Positions 53,401 to 64,000 of a stretch of DNA of 64,000 nucleotides are shown in pieces (the stretch's first letter is position 1; each line of letters starts with the position of its first letter). The position numbers and the translations under genes are program-made. Source of the DNA: Nematostella vectensis (lineage: Eukaryota > Cnidaria > Anthozoa > Actiniaria > Edwardsiidae). Where the stretch lies: positions 12,631,208-12,695,207 of the forward strand of contig NC_064046.1 of assembly GCF_932526225.1 (NCBI RefSeq), given 5' to 3'. Under the pieces are notes generated by a model that was not told the origin of the DNA, ran no database searches, and worked only from the letters and a program-made list of their open reading frames with translations.

Positions 53401-56400
53401 GTGTTAACTGGTCTCTGCAGTGCCTAAATTGTTGACTTCCCCATTTCTTCAAAATTCCCCTTACGCTACCCCAAAAAGATTATTAGTCAGTTTTGGGAAT
53501 AATCATTGGAGATTGTTGAATCTAAGAACTAGATAATCACTTTTAAAGGAAATCACTTTACATTTTGATGTGCCAGCAAGTGGTCTCTGACCTTCATGGG
53601 AATTCATTTAACTTCTTCTTACTTTGCACATTTAGCATGGCTGTTTACTAGCATAATATCAGCCTAATATAAGACTTCATTGTCAAGCGTGTTTAACCAT
53701 TTATTCAGCCATTTTTGGGGCCAATAAGGCCTATGTAGCTATGTCTGGTAATAAAGCCCAGTGAAGGCATGTGGTCTGATTTTGTCATGTGATTGTATTT
53801 GGTCATGTGATCTGACTGGATTTTCTAATCTGATGACCCTTAAATCTGCCATCTCATTTATTTCTCTGCTTGTATGAAGACATGAGCCCCCAGTCACAGA
53901 CCAACCTCTTGAGATCATCTGCAATACAGATGACATAGTTGTGCTGAATAAACCTTCTTCCATTCCAGTAAGTAGCCACCTAGTCTTCTTAGAAAAAAAA
54001 ATGTATGGGATAAAGTTATGCAAAAATGGGAAAATTAAGATATTTGGATGATCCTTAAAACAATCAGAAATAACCCACTTTTTGGTGGTTTAGGGGAGGG
54101 AGGTGTGACTGAGGACCTGTTAGTCCATAATTGTCTTTATATTTGACAGGTTCACCCATGTGGGAGGTATCGGCACAACACTGTGGTGTTTCTCCTTGGC
54201 AAGGAGCACAACTTGAGGAATCTTTACAGTGAGCATCTTCAAGGGTCCAGCACTTAGCCCGCAATAGACTGTTGAGTCTCTATGCATGTATCATATTCAC
54301 TTTGCTTATGTGTTAAAATACTTTTTTGTGTGTACTAGCAATTCACAGGATTGATCGTCTAACATCTGGGATCCTCATGTTTGCAAAGTAAGATGGTTTA
54401 ATTATAACTCTGGGGAAAAAAAATTAATTGAATTTAAAAACTTTTGCCTTAGATTTTATCTCTATGCAAGAGCATAGTCAGGGGGACACAAGGAGCTCAG
54501 TCCACCCTTCTACCATAAATGCAATAAATAAATGGGACATTATAAGAATACAGGAGTTGTCTCTCATTGCACTCCATTAACCTGCAAAATTGAATTATCC
54601 TCTAATACCCTGACACCATCCCCCTGTGACAGTGTTTATAATGGGGGGGTGGGGGGTGGGGGGTGGGATGGTTTCAAAATTGGGGGGGGCTGAAGTGCTG
54701 TATTTTGACAGATTCTGTAAAAAAAGAGGGAAATACTCAAGACACTAGACACGTACTGTACAGTTATTGATTTTTTTACTTGACAGATCTTGTTAAATGC
54801 AGATTATAGTCTTACAGGGAGTACAGTAACTGTACAGTCTTGCACAGAGTACAGTTACAATATTATTATTTTGTAAAAGTTAATTATTAACCTGACCTCG
54901 CTACACCAATATTTTCAATGGATTTTCCTTTATATATCATAAAATCGAGAACCTCTTTGCAACGATACCTCGATTTTATAATGCATTTTCTTTCCCCCGA
55001 GGCATATCATAAAATCCAGGTTCCACAGGGGTGGTGGAATGGTTCCAAAATTGGGGGGGGGGGGGGGGGGGGCTGAAGTGCCTTGGGGTACATAGGTTTG
55101 ACATAGAGTACAGATAAAAATGATACAAACAGTTTAACAGATTTATAATATCATCTTTTCTCAATCAATCGATTTATACATGTCATGTAGCACCACGATT
55201 TAGGTAAATGTTTAAAACAGTGTTCATAAAAAAAAGCAAAAACAAATTTGCTCAGAAAAGTGGGGGGCACTGCCCCTGTATAATCAGACCCTGTCCCCAC
55301 GTATCCGTTTTCGTTTGAAAACGCAACCTTTTTGTTCCGTTTTCAAAAAGATCCGCGTCCACACGAAGCGTTTTCATTTTGATACGACCCGTCCCCACGA
55401 AAACGCAAAAACGATACGAAAACTATAACAAGCTTTACAGCGCATGCGTACTCGCGCGCCAAGTGGACTGGACCTGAGTTATCACGCCATCGTTTTCGGA
55501 AGGTTCCGTTTTCGTCCGTCCCCAAGGCACTGATAGGTTATCGTTTTCAAATTGTTCCACTCTGGAGATCGTTTTCAAATAGTTCCGTTTTCGATCATCG
55601 TTTTCACGTTTCCGTGTGGACGATACGCGTATCCATAACAAAAAGGTTGCGTTTTCAAACGAAAACGGATACGTGGGGACGGGGTCTCACACACCCAGGG
55701 AGCAGTCTGTATCAATCATTTGTGACATACATTTGATCATGTCTCCAAATATTACTTTGCACTCTTTTTATACTACGTATTTACATTTATTTATGTTTTG
55801 CAACAGGGATATGGTATTCAGGATCACTGATTTTGTATCATCTTTTTGCAGAACATTGACGAGAGCAAGGATGTTAGAGGCACAAGTACGTGACAGACAA
55901 GTAGAGAAAGAATATTTATGCAGAGTGCAAGGAGAGTTCCCAAGGTAAATTTCTCACAGTCTTGGAATCTTTGCATTTTTACGGAATTCTCAAAGTCTTG
56001 ATTTTCAAAATTTTATGGGTATTGAAGCCTCATGTTTTTTTCCACCTTTTTTTTCCACCTCAGTGTCGGGGTCACAATTTTTTTAATGTGATCTCGGAGT
56101 CTATGATTTTATTAAACATATCTGTTTTATGTTGTTAGTTGTGGTTTCAGGTTTGGGCCTGGACTAGCTGGACTAGCCTTACATTTTAGCCAATAACACT
56201 CACACTCCCTAAGCAGTGGTCAACTTGAAAGCTTCTGGCAACTTTGGCCACTGCACACGATAATTTTATGAAATAACTTTATCTTTTTCTTTCTTTCCTT
56301 GTACTTGTTTCTGTTAACTTTTTGTAATTAATTTATTTATGTGACTGTTGTGTGAAATTGAATTGAATTAAAATTGGTGGCTAAAATTGGTTGATTGTTC

Positions 56401-59400
56401 TCTAACAAGAACAATCATATTGAATTTCATTCATTAGCCAGACTCACGCTTGCAGTTTGATTGAAAGAAAAGCTTGGTCTCTGATTTCAAGATTTGATAA
56501 AATTCTCAGGCTCGGATTCGGAAATGCAGATCTTTCCTCTGCAAGTCTTGGATTAACCCATCACTATGTAATATAGGCACAGATGTAATGCCACGCCTGC
56601 CGTGCCGTAGCATAAACGGGCAGGGGATGTATCCCCTACAGGCCTTAACTATCACAAGGCGAACATTACCCTTGGGACCATAGGCTCCAAGCTTATCGTT
56701 CTTACCTGTAACTATCACAAGACGAACATTACCCTTGGTACCAGAGGCTCCAAGGTTATCGTTCTTACCTGTAACTATCACAAGGCGAACATTACCCTTG
56801 GGACCAGAGGCTCTGAGCTTATCGTTCTCATTTGTAACTATCATAAGGCGAACATTACCCTTGGTACCAGAGGCTCTGAACTTATCGTTCTCACCTGTAA
56901 CCATCACAAGGTGAACATTACCCTTGGTACCAGAGGCTCTAAGGTTATCGTTCTCACCTGTAACTATCACAAGGCGAACATTACCCTTGGTACCAGAGGC
57001 TCTAAGCTTATCGTTCTCACCTGTAACTATCACAAGGCGAACATTACCCTTGGTACCAGAGGCTCCAAGGTTATCGTTCTCATTTGTAACTATCACAAGG
57101 CGAACATTACCCTTGGTACCAGAGGCTCTAAGCTTATCGTTCTCACCTGTAACTATCACAAGACGAACATTACCCTTGGTACCAGAGGCTCTAAGGTTAT
57201 CGTTCTCACCTGTAACTATCACAAGGCGAACATTACCCTTGGTACCAGAGGCTCTAAGCTTATCGTTCTCACCTGTAACCATCACAAGGCGAACATTACC
57301 CTTGGTACCAGAGGCTCTAAGCTTATCGTTCTCACCTGTAACTATCACAAGGCGAACATTACCCTTGGTACCAGAGGCTCCAAGGTTATCGTTCTCATTT
57401 GTAACTATCACAAGGCGAACATTACCCTTGGTACCAGAGGCTCTAAGCTTATCGTTCTCACCTGTAACTATCACAAGACGAACATTACCCTTGGTACCAG
57501 AGGCTCTAAGGTTATCGTTCTCACCTGTAACTATCACAAGGCGAACATTACCCTTGGTACCAGAGGCTCTAAGCTTATCGTTCTCACCTGTAACCATCAC
57601 AAGGCGAACATTACCCTTGGTACCAGAGGCTCTAAGCTTATCGTTCTCACCTGTAACTATCACAAGGCGAACATTACCCTTGGTACCAGAGGCTCCAAGG
57701 TTATCGTTCTCATTTGTAACCATCACAAGGTGAACATTACCCTTGGTACCAGAGGCTCTAAGCTTATCGTTCTCACCTGTAACTATCACAAGGCGAACAT
57801 TACCCTTGGTACCAGAGGCTCCAAGGTTATCGTTCTCATTTGTAACCATCACAAGGCGAACATTACCCTTGGTACCAGAGGCTCTAAGCTTATCGTTCTC
57901 ACCTGTAACTATCACAAGACGAACATTACCCTTGGTACCAGAGGCTCTAAGGTTATCGTTCTCACCTGTAACTATCACAAGGCGAACATTACCCTTGGTA
58001 CCAGAGGCTCTAAGCTTATCGTTCTCACCTGTAACCATCACAAGGCGAACATTACCCTTGGTACCAGAGGCTCCAAGGTTATCGTTCTCATTTGTAACCA
58101 TCACAAGGTGAACATTACCCTTGGTACCAGAGGCTCTAAGCTTATCGTTCTCACCTGTAACTATCACAAGGCGAACATTACCCTTGGTACCAGAGGCTCC
58201 AAGGTTATCGTTCTCATTTGTAACCATCACAAGGCGAACATTACCCTTGGTACCAGAGGCTCTAAGCTTATCGTTCTCACCTGTAACTATCACAAGACGA
58301 ACATTACCCTTGGTACCAGAGGCTCTAAGGTTATCGTTCTCACCTGTAACTATCACAAGGCGAACATTACCCTTGGTACCAGAGGCTCTAAGCTTATCGT
58401 TCTCACCTGTAACCATCACAAGGCGAACATTACCCTTGGTACCAGAGGCTCTAAGCTTATCGTTCTCACCTGTAACTATCACAAGGCGAACATTACCCTT
58501 GGTACCAGAGGCTCCAAGGTTATCGTTCTCATTTGTAACTATCACAAGGCGAACATTACCCTTGGTACCAGAGGCTCTAAGCTTATCGTTCTCACCTGTA
58601 ACTATCACAAGACGAACATTACCCTTGGTACCAGAGGCTCTAAGGTTATCGTTCTCACCTGTAACTATCACAAGGCGAACATTACCCTTGGTACCAGAGG
58701 CTCTAAGCTTATCGTTCTCACCTGTAACCATCACAAGGCGAACATTACCCTTGGTACCAGAGGCTCTAAGCTTATCGTTCTCACCTGTAACTATCACAAG
58801 GCGAACATTACCCTTGGTACCAGAGGCTCCAAGGTTATCGTTCTCATTTGTAACCATCACAAGGTGAACATTACCCTTGGGACCAGAGGCTCCAAGCTTA
58901 TCGTTCTCACCTGTAACTATCACAAGACGAACATTACCCTTGGTACCAGAGGCTCTAAGGTTATCGTTCTCACCTGTAACTATCACAAGGCGAACATTAC
59001 CCTTGGTACCAGAGGCTCTAAGCTTATCGTTCTCACCTGTAACTATCACAAGGCGAACATTACCCTTGGTACCAGAGGCTCCAAGGTTATCGTTCTCATT
59101 TGTAACTATCACAAGGCGAACATTACCCTTGGTACCAGAGGCTCTAAGCTTATCGTTCTCACCTGTAACTATCACAAGGCGAACATTACCCTTGGGACCA
59201 GAGGCTCTGAGCTTATCGTTCTCATTTGTAACTATCATAAGGCGAACATTACCCTTGGTACCAGAGGCTCTGAACTTATCGTTCTCACCTGTAACCATCA
59301 CAAGGCGAACATTACCCTTGGTACCAGAGGCTCTAAGCTTATCGTTCTCACCTGTAACTATCACAAGGCGAACATTACCCTTGGTACCAGAGGCTCTAAG

Positions 59401-62400
59401 CTTATCGTTCTCACCTGTAACTATCACAAGGCGAACATTACCCTTGGTACCAGAGGCTCTAAGCTTATCGTTCTCACCTGTAACTATCACAAGGCGAACA
59501 TTACCCTTGGTACCAGAGGCTCCAAGGTTATCGTTCTCATCTGTAACCATCACAAGGCGAACATTACCCTTGGTACCAGAGGCTCCAAGGTTATCGTTCT
59601 CACCTGTAACTATCACAAGGCGAACATTACCCTTGGGACCAGAGGCTCTGAGCTTATCGTTCTCATTTGTAACTATCATAAGGCGAACATTACCCTTGGT
59701 ACCAGAGGCTCTGAACTTATCGTTCTCACCTGTAACCATCACAAGGCGAACATTACCCTTGGTACCAGAGGCTCCAAGGTTATCGTTCTCACCTGTAACT
59801 ATCACAAGGCGAACATTACCCTTGGTACCAGAGGCTCCAAGGTTATCGTTCTCATTTGTAACTATCACAAGGCGAACATTACCCTTGGTACCAGAGGCTC
59901 TAAGCTTATCGTTCTCATTTGTAACTATCACAAGGCGAACATTACCCTTGGTACCAGAGGCTCTAAGCTTATCGTTCTCACCTGTAACTATCACAAGGCG
60001 AACATTACCCTTGGGACCAGAGGCTCTGAGCTTATCGTTCTCATTTGTAACTATCATAAGGCGAACATTACCCTTGGTACCAGAGGCTCTGAACTTATCG
60101 TTCTCACCTGTAACCATCACAAGGCGAACATTACCCTTGGTACCAGAGGCTCTAAGCTTATCGTTCTCACCTGTAACCATCACAAGGCGAACATTACCCT
60201 TGGTACCAGAGGCTCTAAGCTTATCGTTCTCACCTGTAACTATCACAAGGCGAACATTACCCTTGGTACCAGAGGCTCCAAGGTTATCGTTCTCATTTGT
60301 AACCATCACAAGGCGAACATTACCCTTGGTACCAGAGGCTCTAAGGTTATCGTTCTCACCTGTAACTATCACAAGGCGAACATTACCCTTGGTACCAGAG
60401 GCTCTAAGCTTATCGTTCTCACCTGTAACTATCACAAGGCGAACATTACCCTTGGTACCAGAGGCTCCAAGGTTATCGTTCTCATTTGTAACTATCACAA
60501 GGCGAACATTACCCTTGGTACCAGAGGCTCTAAGCTTATCGTTCTCACCTGTAACTATCACAAGGCGAACATTACCCTTGGGACCAGAGGCTCCAAGGTT
60601 ATCGTTCTCACCTGTAACTATCACAAGGCGAACATTACCCTTGGTACCAGAGGCTCTGAACTTATCGTTCTCACCTGTAACTATCACAAGGCGAACATTA
60701 CCCTTGGTACCAGAGGCTCTAAGGTTATCGTTCTCACCTGTAACTATCACAAGGCGAACATTACCCTTGGTACCAGAGGCTCTGAACTTATCGTTCTCAC
60801 CTGTAACTATCACAAGGCGAACATTACCCTTGGTACCAGAGGCTCCAAGGTTATCGTTCTCATTTGTAACCATCACAAGGCGAACATTACCCTTGGTACC
60901 AGAGGCTCTAAGGTTATCGTTCTCACCTGTAACTATCACAAGGCGAACATTACCCTTGGTACCAGAGGCTCTAAGCTTATCGTTCTCACCTGTAACTATC
61001 ACAAGGCGAACATTACCCTTGGTACCAGAGGCTCCAAGGTTATCGTTCTCATTTGTAACTATCACAAGGCGAACATTACCCTTGGTACCAGAGGCTCTAA
61101 GCTTATCGTTCTCACCTGTAACTATCACAAGGCGAACATTACCCTTGGTACCAGAGGCTCCAAGGTTATCGTTCTCACCTGTAACTATCACAAGGCGAAC
61201 ATTACCCTTGGTACCAGAGGCTCTGAACTTATCGTTCTCACCTGTAACTATCACAAGGCGAACATTACCCTTGGTACCAGAGGCTCTAAGGTTATCGTTC
61301 TCACCTGTAACTATCACAAGGCGAACATTACCCTTGGTACCAGAGGCTCTAAGGTTATCGTTCTCACCTGTAACTATCACAAGGCGAACATTACCCTTGG
61401 TACCAGAGGCTCTAAGCTTATCGTTCTCACCTGTAACTATCACAAGGCGAACATTACCCTTGGTACCAGAGGCTCCAAGGTTATCGTTCTCATTTGTAAC
61501 TATCACAAGGCGAACATTACCCTTGGTACCAGAGGCTCTAAGCTTATCGTTCTCACCTGTAACTATCACAAGGCGAACATTACCCTTGGGACCAGAGGCT
61601 CTGAGCTTATCGTTCTCATTTGTAACTATCATAAGGCGAACATTACCCTTGGTACCAGAGGCTCTGAACTTATCGTTCTCACCTGTAACCATCACAAGGC
61701 GAACATTACCCTTGGTACCAGAGGCTCCAAGGTTATCGTTCTCACCTGTAACTATCACAAGGCGAACATTACCCTTGGTACCAGAGGCTCTGAGCTTATC
61801 GTTCTCACCTGTAACCATCACAAGGCGAACATTACCCTTGGTACCAGAGGCTCCAAGGTTATCGTTCTCACCTGTAACTATCACAAGGCGAACATTACCC
61901 TTGGTACCAGAGGCTCTAAGCTTATCGTTCTCATTTGTAACTATCACAAGGCGAACATTACCCTTGGTACCAGAGGCTCTAAGCTTATCGTTCTCACCTG
62001 TAACTATCACAAGGCGAACATTACCCTTGGTACCAGAGGCTCCAAGGTTATCGTTCTCACCTGTAACTATCACAAGGCGAACATTACCCTTGGTACCAGA
62101 GGCTCCAAGGTTATCGTTCTCACCTGTAACTATCACAAGGCGAACATTACCCTTGGTACCAGAGGCTCTAAGCTTATCGTTCTCATTTGTAACTATCACA
62201 AGGCGAACATTACCCTTGGGACCAGAGGCTCCAAGCTTATCGTTCTCACCTGTAACTATCACAAGGCGAACATTACCCTTGGTACCAGAGGCTCTGAGCT
62301 TATCGTTCTCACCTGTAACCATCACAAGGCGAACATTACCCTTGGTACCAGAGGCTCCAAGGTTATCGTTCTCACCTGTAACTATCACAAGGCGAACATT

Positions 62401-63724
62401 ACCCTTGGTACCAGAGGCTCTAAGCTTATCGTTCTCATTTGTAACTATCACAAGGCGAACATTACCCTTGGTACCAGAGGCTCTGAGCTTATCGTTCTCA
62501 CCTGTAACCATCACAAGGCGAACATTACCCTTGGTACCAGAGGCTCCAAGGTTATCGTTCTCATTTGTAACTATCACAAGGCGAACATTACCCTTGGTAC
62601 CAGAGGCTCTAAGCTTATCGTTCTCACCTGTAACTATCACAAGGCGAACATTACCCTTGGTACCAGAGGCTCTGAGCTTATCGTTCTCGCCGCGAAGCTC
62701 GGAGCCTCTGGTACCCAGGGTAGGCGAACATGGTACCAAGCGGGGGGAGCTCTCTATAAAAGCAGATGGGGGTGGTTGTCCTATCTTTTAGGGTATAAAA
62801 ATTCTGATAACTGCTATCCCTTAGGGGTGTCCAAACTTCTTGCAACTTCTGCGGTCCCTAAGGGGGTCTCATGTTAGTGAATCCCCACATCCTATGGAGA
62901 GGGCAAGTAGGTGAGGGCTCCTCTCACAAGCCCTGCCCACTGACAAGCAGATCTTTGTTATTATGGTGTTTCTGTTGTAGTGAACCAGTTGACTGTGAAC
63001 AGCCAATTATCGTGGTATCACATAAAGTAGGGATATGCCGAGTAAGTCCAGATGGTAAATCCTGTCGTACAGTGTTTACCAAGCTTCACAGCAATGGAAA
63101 AAGTAGTGTTGTCAAATGTAAGTGATGAAAGATGAAAGTTTAAAACAAGTTCAAATGTTTAAATTTAGTTGGATATGCACAATTTCAAACTGTTCTCTAG
63201 GAGTCAAGGTGGGGTGGGTCTGAAGCTTTTGGAAAAGTAAAAAAATAATTTAGATGAACATAGTCAGCAGTGAACTAAATCAATGTGAATCACTGTTAAA
63301 CTTGATCCATCTTACAATGAAAAGAGTTATGAAAGATAATGATATTTTTTTCCAAAATGATGATGTGATATATTTTAGAAATGAAACTAAAACCAGAACA
63401 ACGGCAAGGGGCGATCCAAGTTTATCGATTAGGTAGCTATCCAATAGGTTTTTTTTATTTTCACATCTTTTTAAAGTCTGGAGCTGTCAGTGAACAGTGT
63501 CATGTCATTTAGATCAAGAGACAAGAAAAGCAAAGACAAATCAATAGCCATGTCACAGATGTTTTTTTTTTTACACAGGTATTCCATATACTGGACGCAT
63601 GCATCAAATCCGTGTTCATCTTCAGTGGCTAGGATATCCCATCATAGATGACCCAATATACAACCACCCAGCATGGGGCACTAAGAGGGGGAGGGGTGGG
63701 GTCACAGATGACCAAGCACTTGAG
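50425..63724 (+). CDS. RPUSD2: RPUSD2-like RNA pseudouridine synthase (RluA family), 3' incomplete
   Basis: Exons: 50425-50508, 51056-51143, 52733-52854, 53002-53032, 53117-53186, 53880-53967, 54150-54228, 54339-54387, 55852-55944, 62981-63117, 63579-63724; all phases agree. The frame is still open at the last donor, so the end lies outside. Order: Lys-rich N-terminus; the motif [29 protein letters not shown]; an S4-like segment ([24 protein letters not shown]); [19 protein letters not shown]; the catalytic HRIDRLTSG (Asp nucleophile, exon 8); [19 protein letters not shown]; and [20 protein letters not shown]. Role: isomerises uridine to pseudouridine in RNA. Intron 2 starts with GCAAGC, a GC-AG intron. 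Intron 9 is 7 kb and mostly minisatellite. Confidence 0.93.
53211..53360 (+). repeat. Interspersed repeat, family A copy in RPUSD2-like intron 5
   Basis: CAGGGCCCTAGCAGGGGGTG, AATATTTTAAAAAATCATAA, GGGGTGTGGTTGTGCCCCC, TTTCTGTATTGTGCCCC and GCCTGCTAC. Confidence 0.75.
55287..55686. mobile_element. 400-bp MITE with 50-bp inverted repeats
   Basis: Left end GACCCTGTCCCCACGTATCC (55287) through GAAAACGCAACCTTTTTGTT is inverted at 55637-55686 (ending GGGGACGGGGTC). TCA lies outside both ends, consistent with a 3-bp target duplication. The interior has repeated CGTTTTC blocks. It lies in RPUSD2-like intron 8. Confidence 0.85.
56643..62690. repeat. 63-bp minisatellite, about 96 copies, in RPUSD2-like intron 9
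   Basis: Unit: CATTACCCTTGGTACCAGAG + GCTC(T/C)(A/G)AGSTTATCGTT + CTCACCTGTAAC + TATCACAAGGCGAA. Variants differ at a few positions (CCTGT/TTTGT, AACTA/AACCA, AAGCTT/AAGGTT/GAACTT). Because 63 = 3 x 21 and no unit has a stop in certain frames, ORFs of about 2,000 codons are open on both strands (56911-62877 plus, 56506-62739 minus). They are by-products of the repeat. Confidence 0.97.
62697..62717. repeat. Inverted partial monomer at the array edge
   Basis: CTCGGAGCCTCTGGTACCC is the inverse of the GGTACCAGAGGCTCCGAG part of the 63-bp unit, so the array ends in a small foldback. Confidence 0.75.
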
Positions 63725-63737
63725 GTAATTAGCATAT

Positions 63738-63835
63738 TTATCTTTACTGGCTGGGGAACCCAATTATAGATAACCCAATATACAAGCAAGAGGCATGGGT
63801 TGGCTGAGCTAATCTTTAGTGGCTAGGTATCCTGA
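63738..63835 (+). repeat. Decayed duplicates of RPUSD2-like exon 11 sequence in the next intron
   Basis: Exon text ATCTTCAGTGGCTAGGATA (63619 on) recurs in altered form as ATCTTTACTGGCTGGGGAA (63740) followed by TAGATAACCCAATATACAAG and GGCATGGG. It recurs once more as ATCTTTAGTGGCTAGGTATC (63812). These are partial, non-coding copies. Confidence 0.7.
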
Positions 63836-64000
63836 TTCAGCTTGGAGTTATTTCTGGATTTTGAGAATATTTTCATTCTGCGTTTTCAAGGATATTCCAA
63901 TTAGTGGGCTTAATATATATAAAGAAAATGGCATAAATCAACCAGAGATAGCTGGAATTTGATGTATTGAGTTCGATTTATAGAAAGTTACTGTGGCTAA

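Noticed and set aside
56506-62877. ORFs of 2077, 1988 and 1304 codons on both strands, as giant repeat proteins
   Set aside because: They are three frames of one 63-bp repeat whose length is divisible by three. They lie in an intron with no starts, domains or splice support of their own.

Overview
The window reads as animal nuclear DNA, most likely from a cnidarian (anthozoan or sea-anemone type). Host genes are split by GT-AG introns. Non-coding DNA is AT-rich and full of palindromic miniature elements, long tandem repeats, G/C homopolymers and non-LTR retrotransposon remnants. The LINE protein and several genes of the large mobile element resemble families I know from cnidarian genomes. The species is inference.

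Layout. 1-1000: one or two possible exons of an unknown host gene. 1040-3772: a 19/21-bp satellite. 4230-5405: three inverted-repeat elements. 5683-16234: a decayed 10.5-kb Maverick/Polinton-like element with ~190-bp inverted terminal repeats. Its left part carries structural-type genes on both strands. These are followed by an rve integrase (+), then a large convergent replication gene (-) that joins a family B DNA polymerase, an SF1 helicase and an HNH-type zinc domain. Most of its genes carry frameshifts or stops. 17330-26937: a complete 11-exon VAT1-like quinone oxidoreductase gene (504 aa), followed by a 24-bp minisatellite. 28000-37400: almost gene-free, with repeat copies and one doubtful ORF. 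37405-38474: a probable three-exon gene of unknown function (-). 39129-39832: a 700-bp foldback element. 40300-44300: LINE remnants. 44740-45213: an intronless two-TM proline-rich protein gene (+). 45398-47841: a two-exon acyl-CoA thioesterase/BAAT-family gene (-). 49182-49823: an intronless two-TM proline-rich protein gene (-). 50425-63724: 11 exons of an RPUSD2-like pseudouridine synthase gene (+), running off the right edge. Its ninth intron holds a 6-kb array of a 63-bp minisatellite.

The host genes look independent of one another. The VAT1-like enzyme, thioesterase and pseudouridine synthase are housekeeping-type genes, and the two TM proteins probably sit in membranes. The most unusual material is in the Maverick-like element: the polymerase-helicase-HNH fusion gene, hairpins placed at gene ends, a deletion that joins two structural genes, and iterated 62-bp repeats just upstream of the polymerase start.
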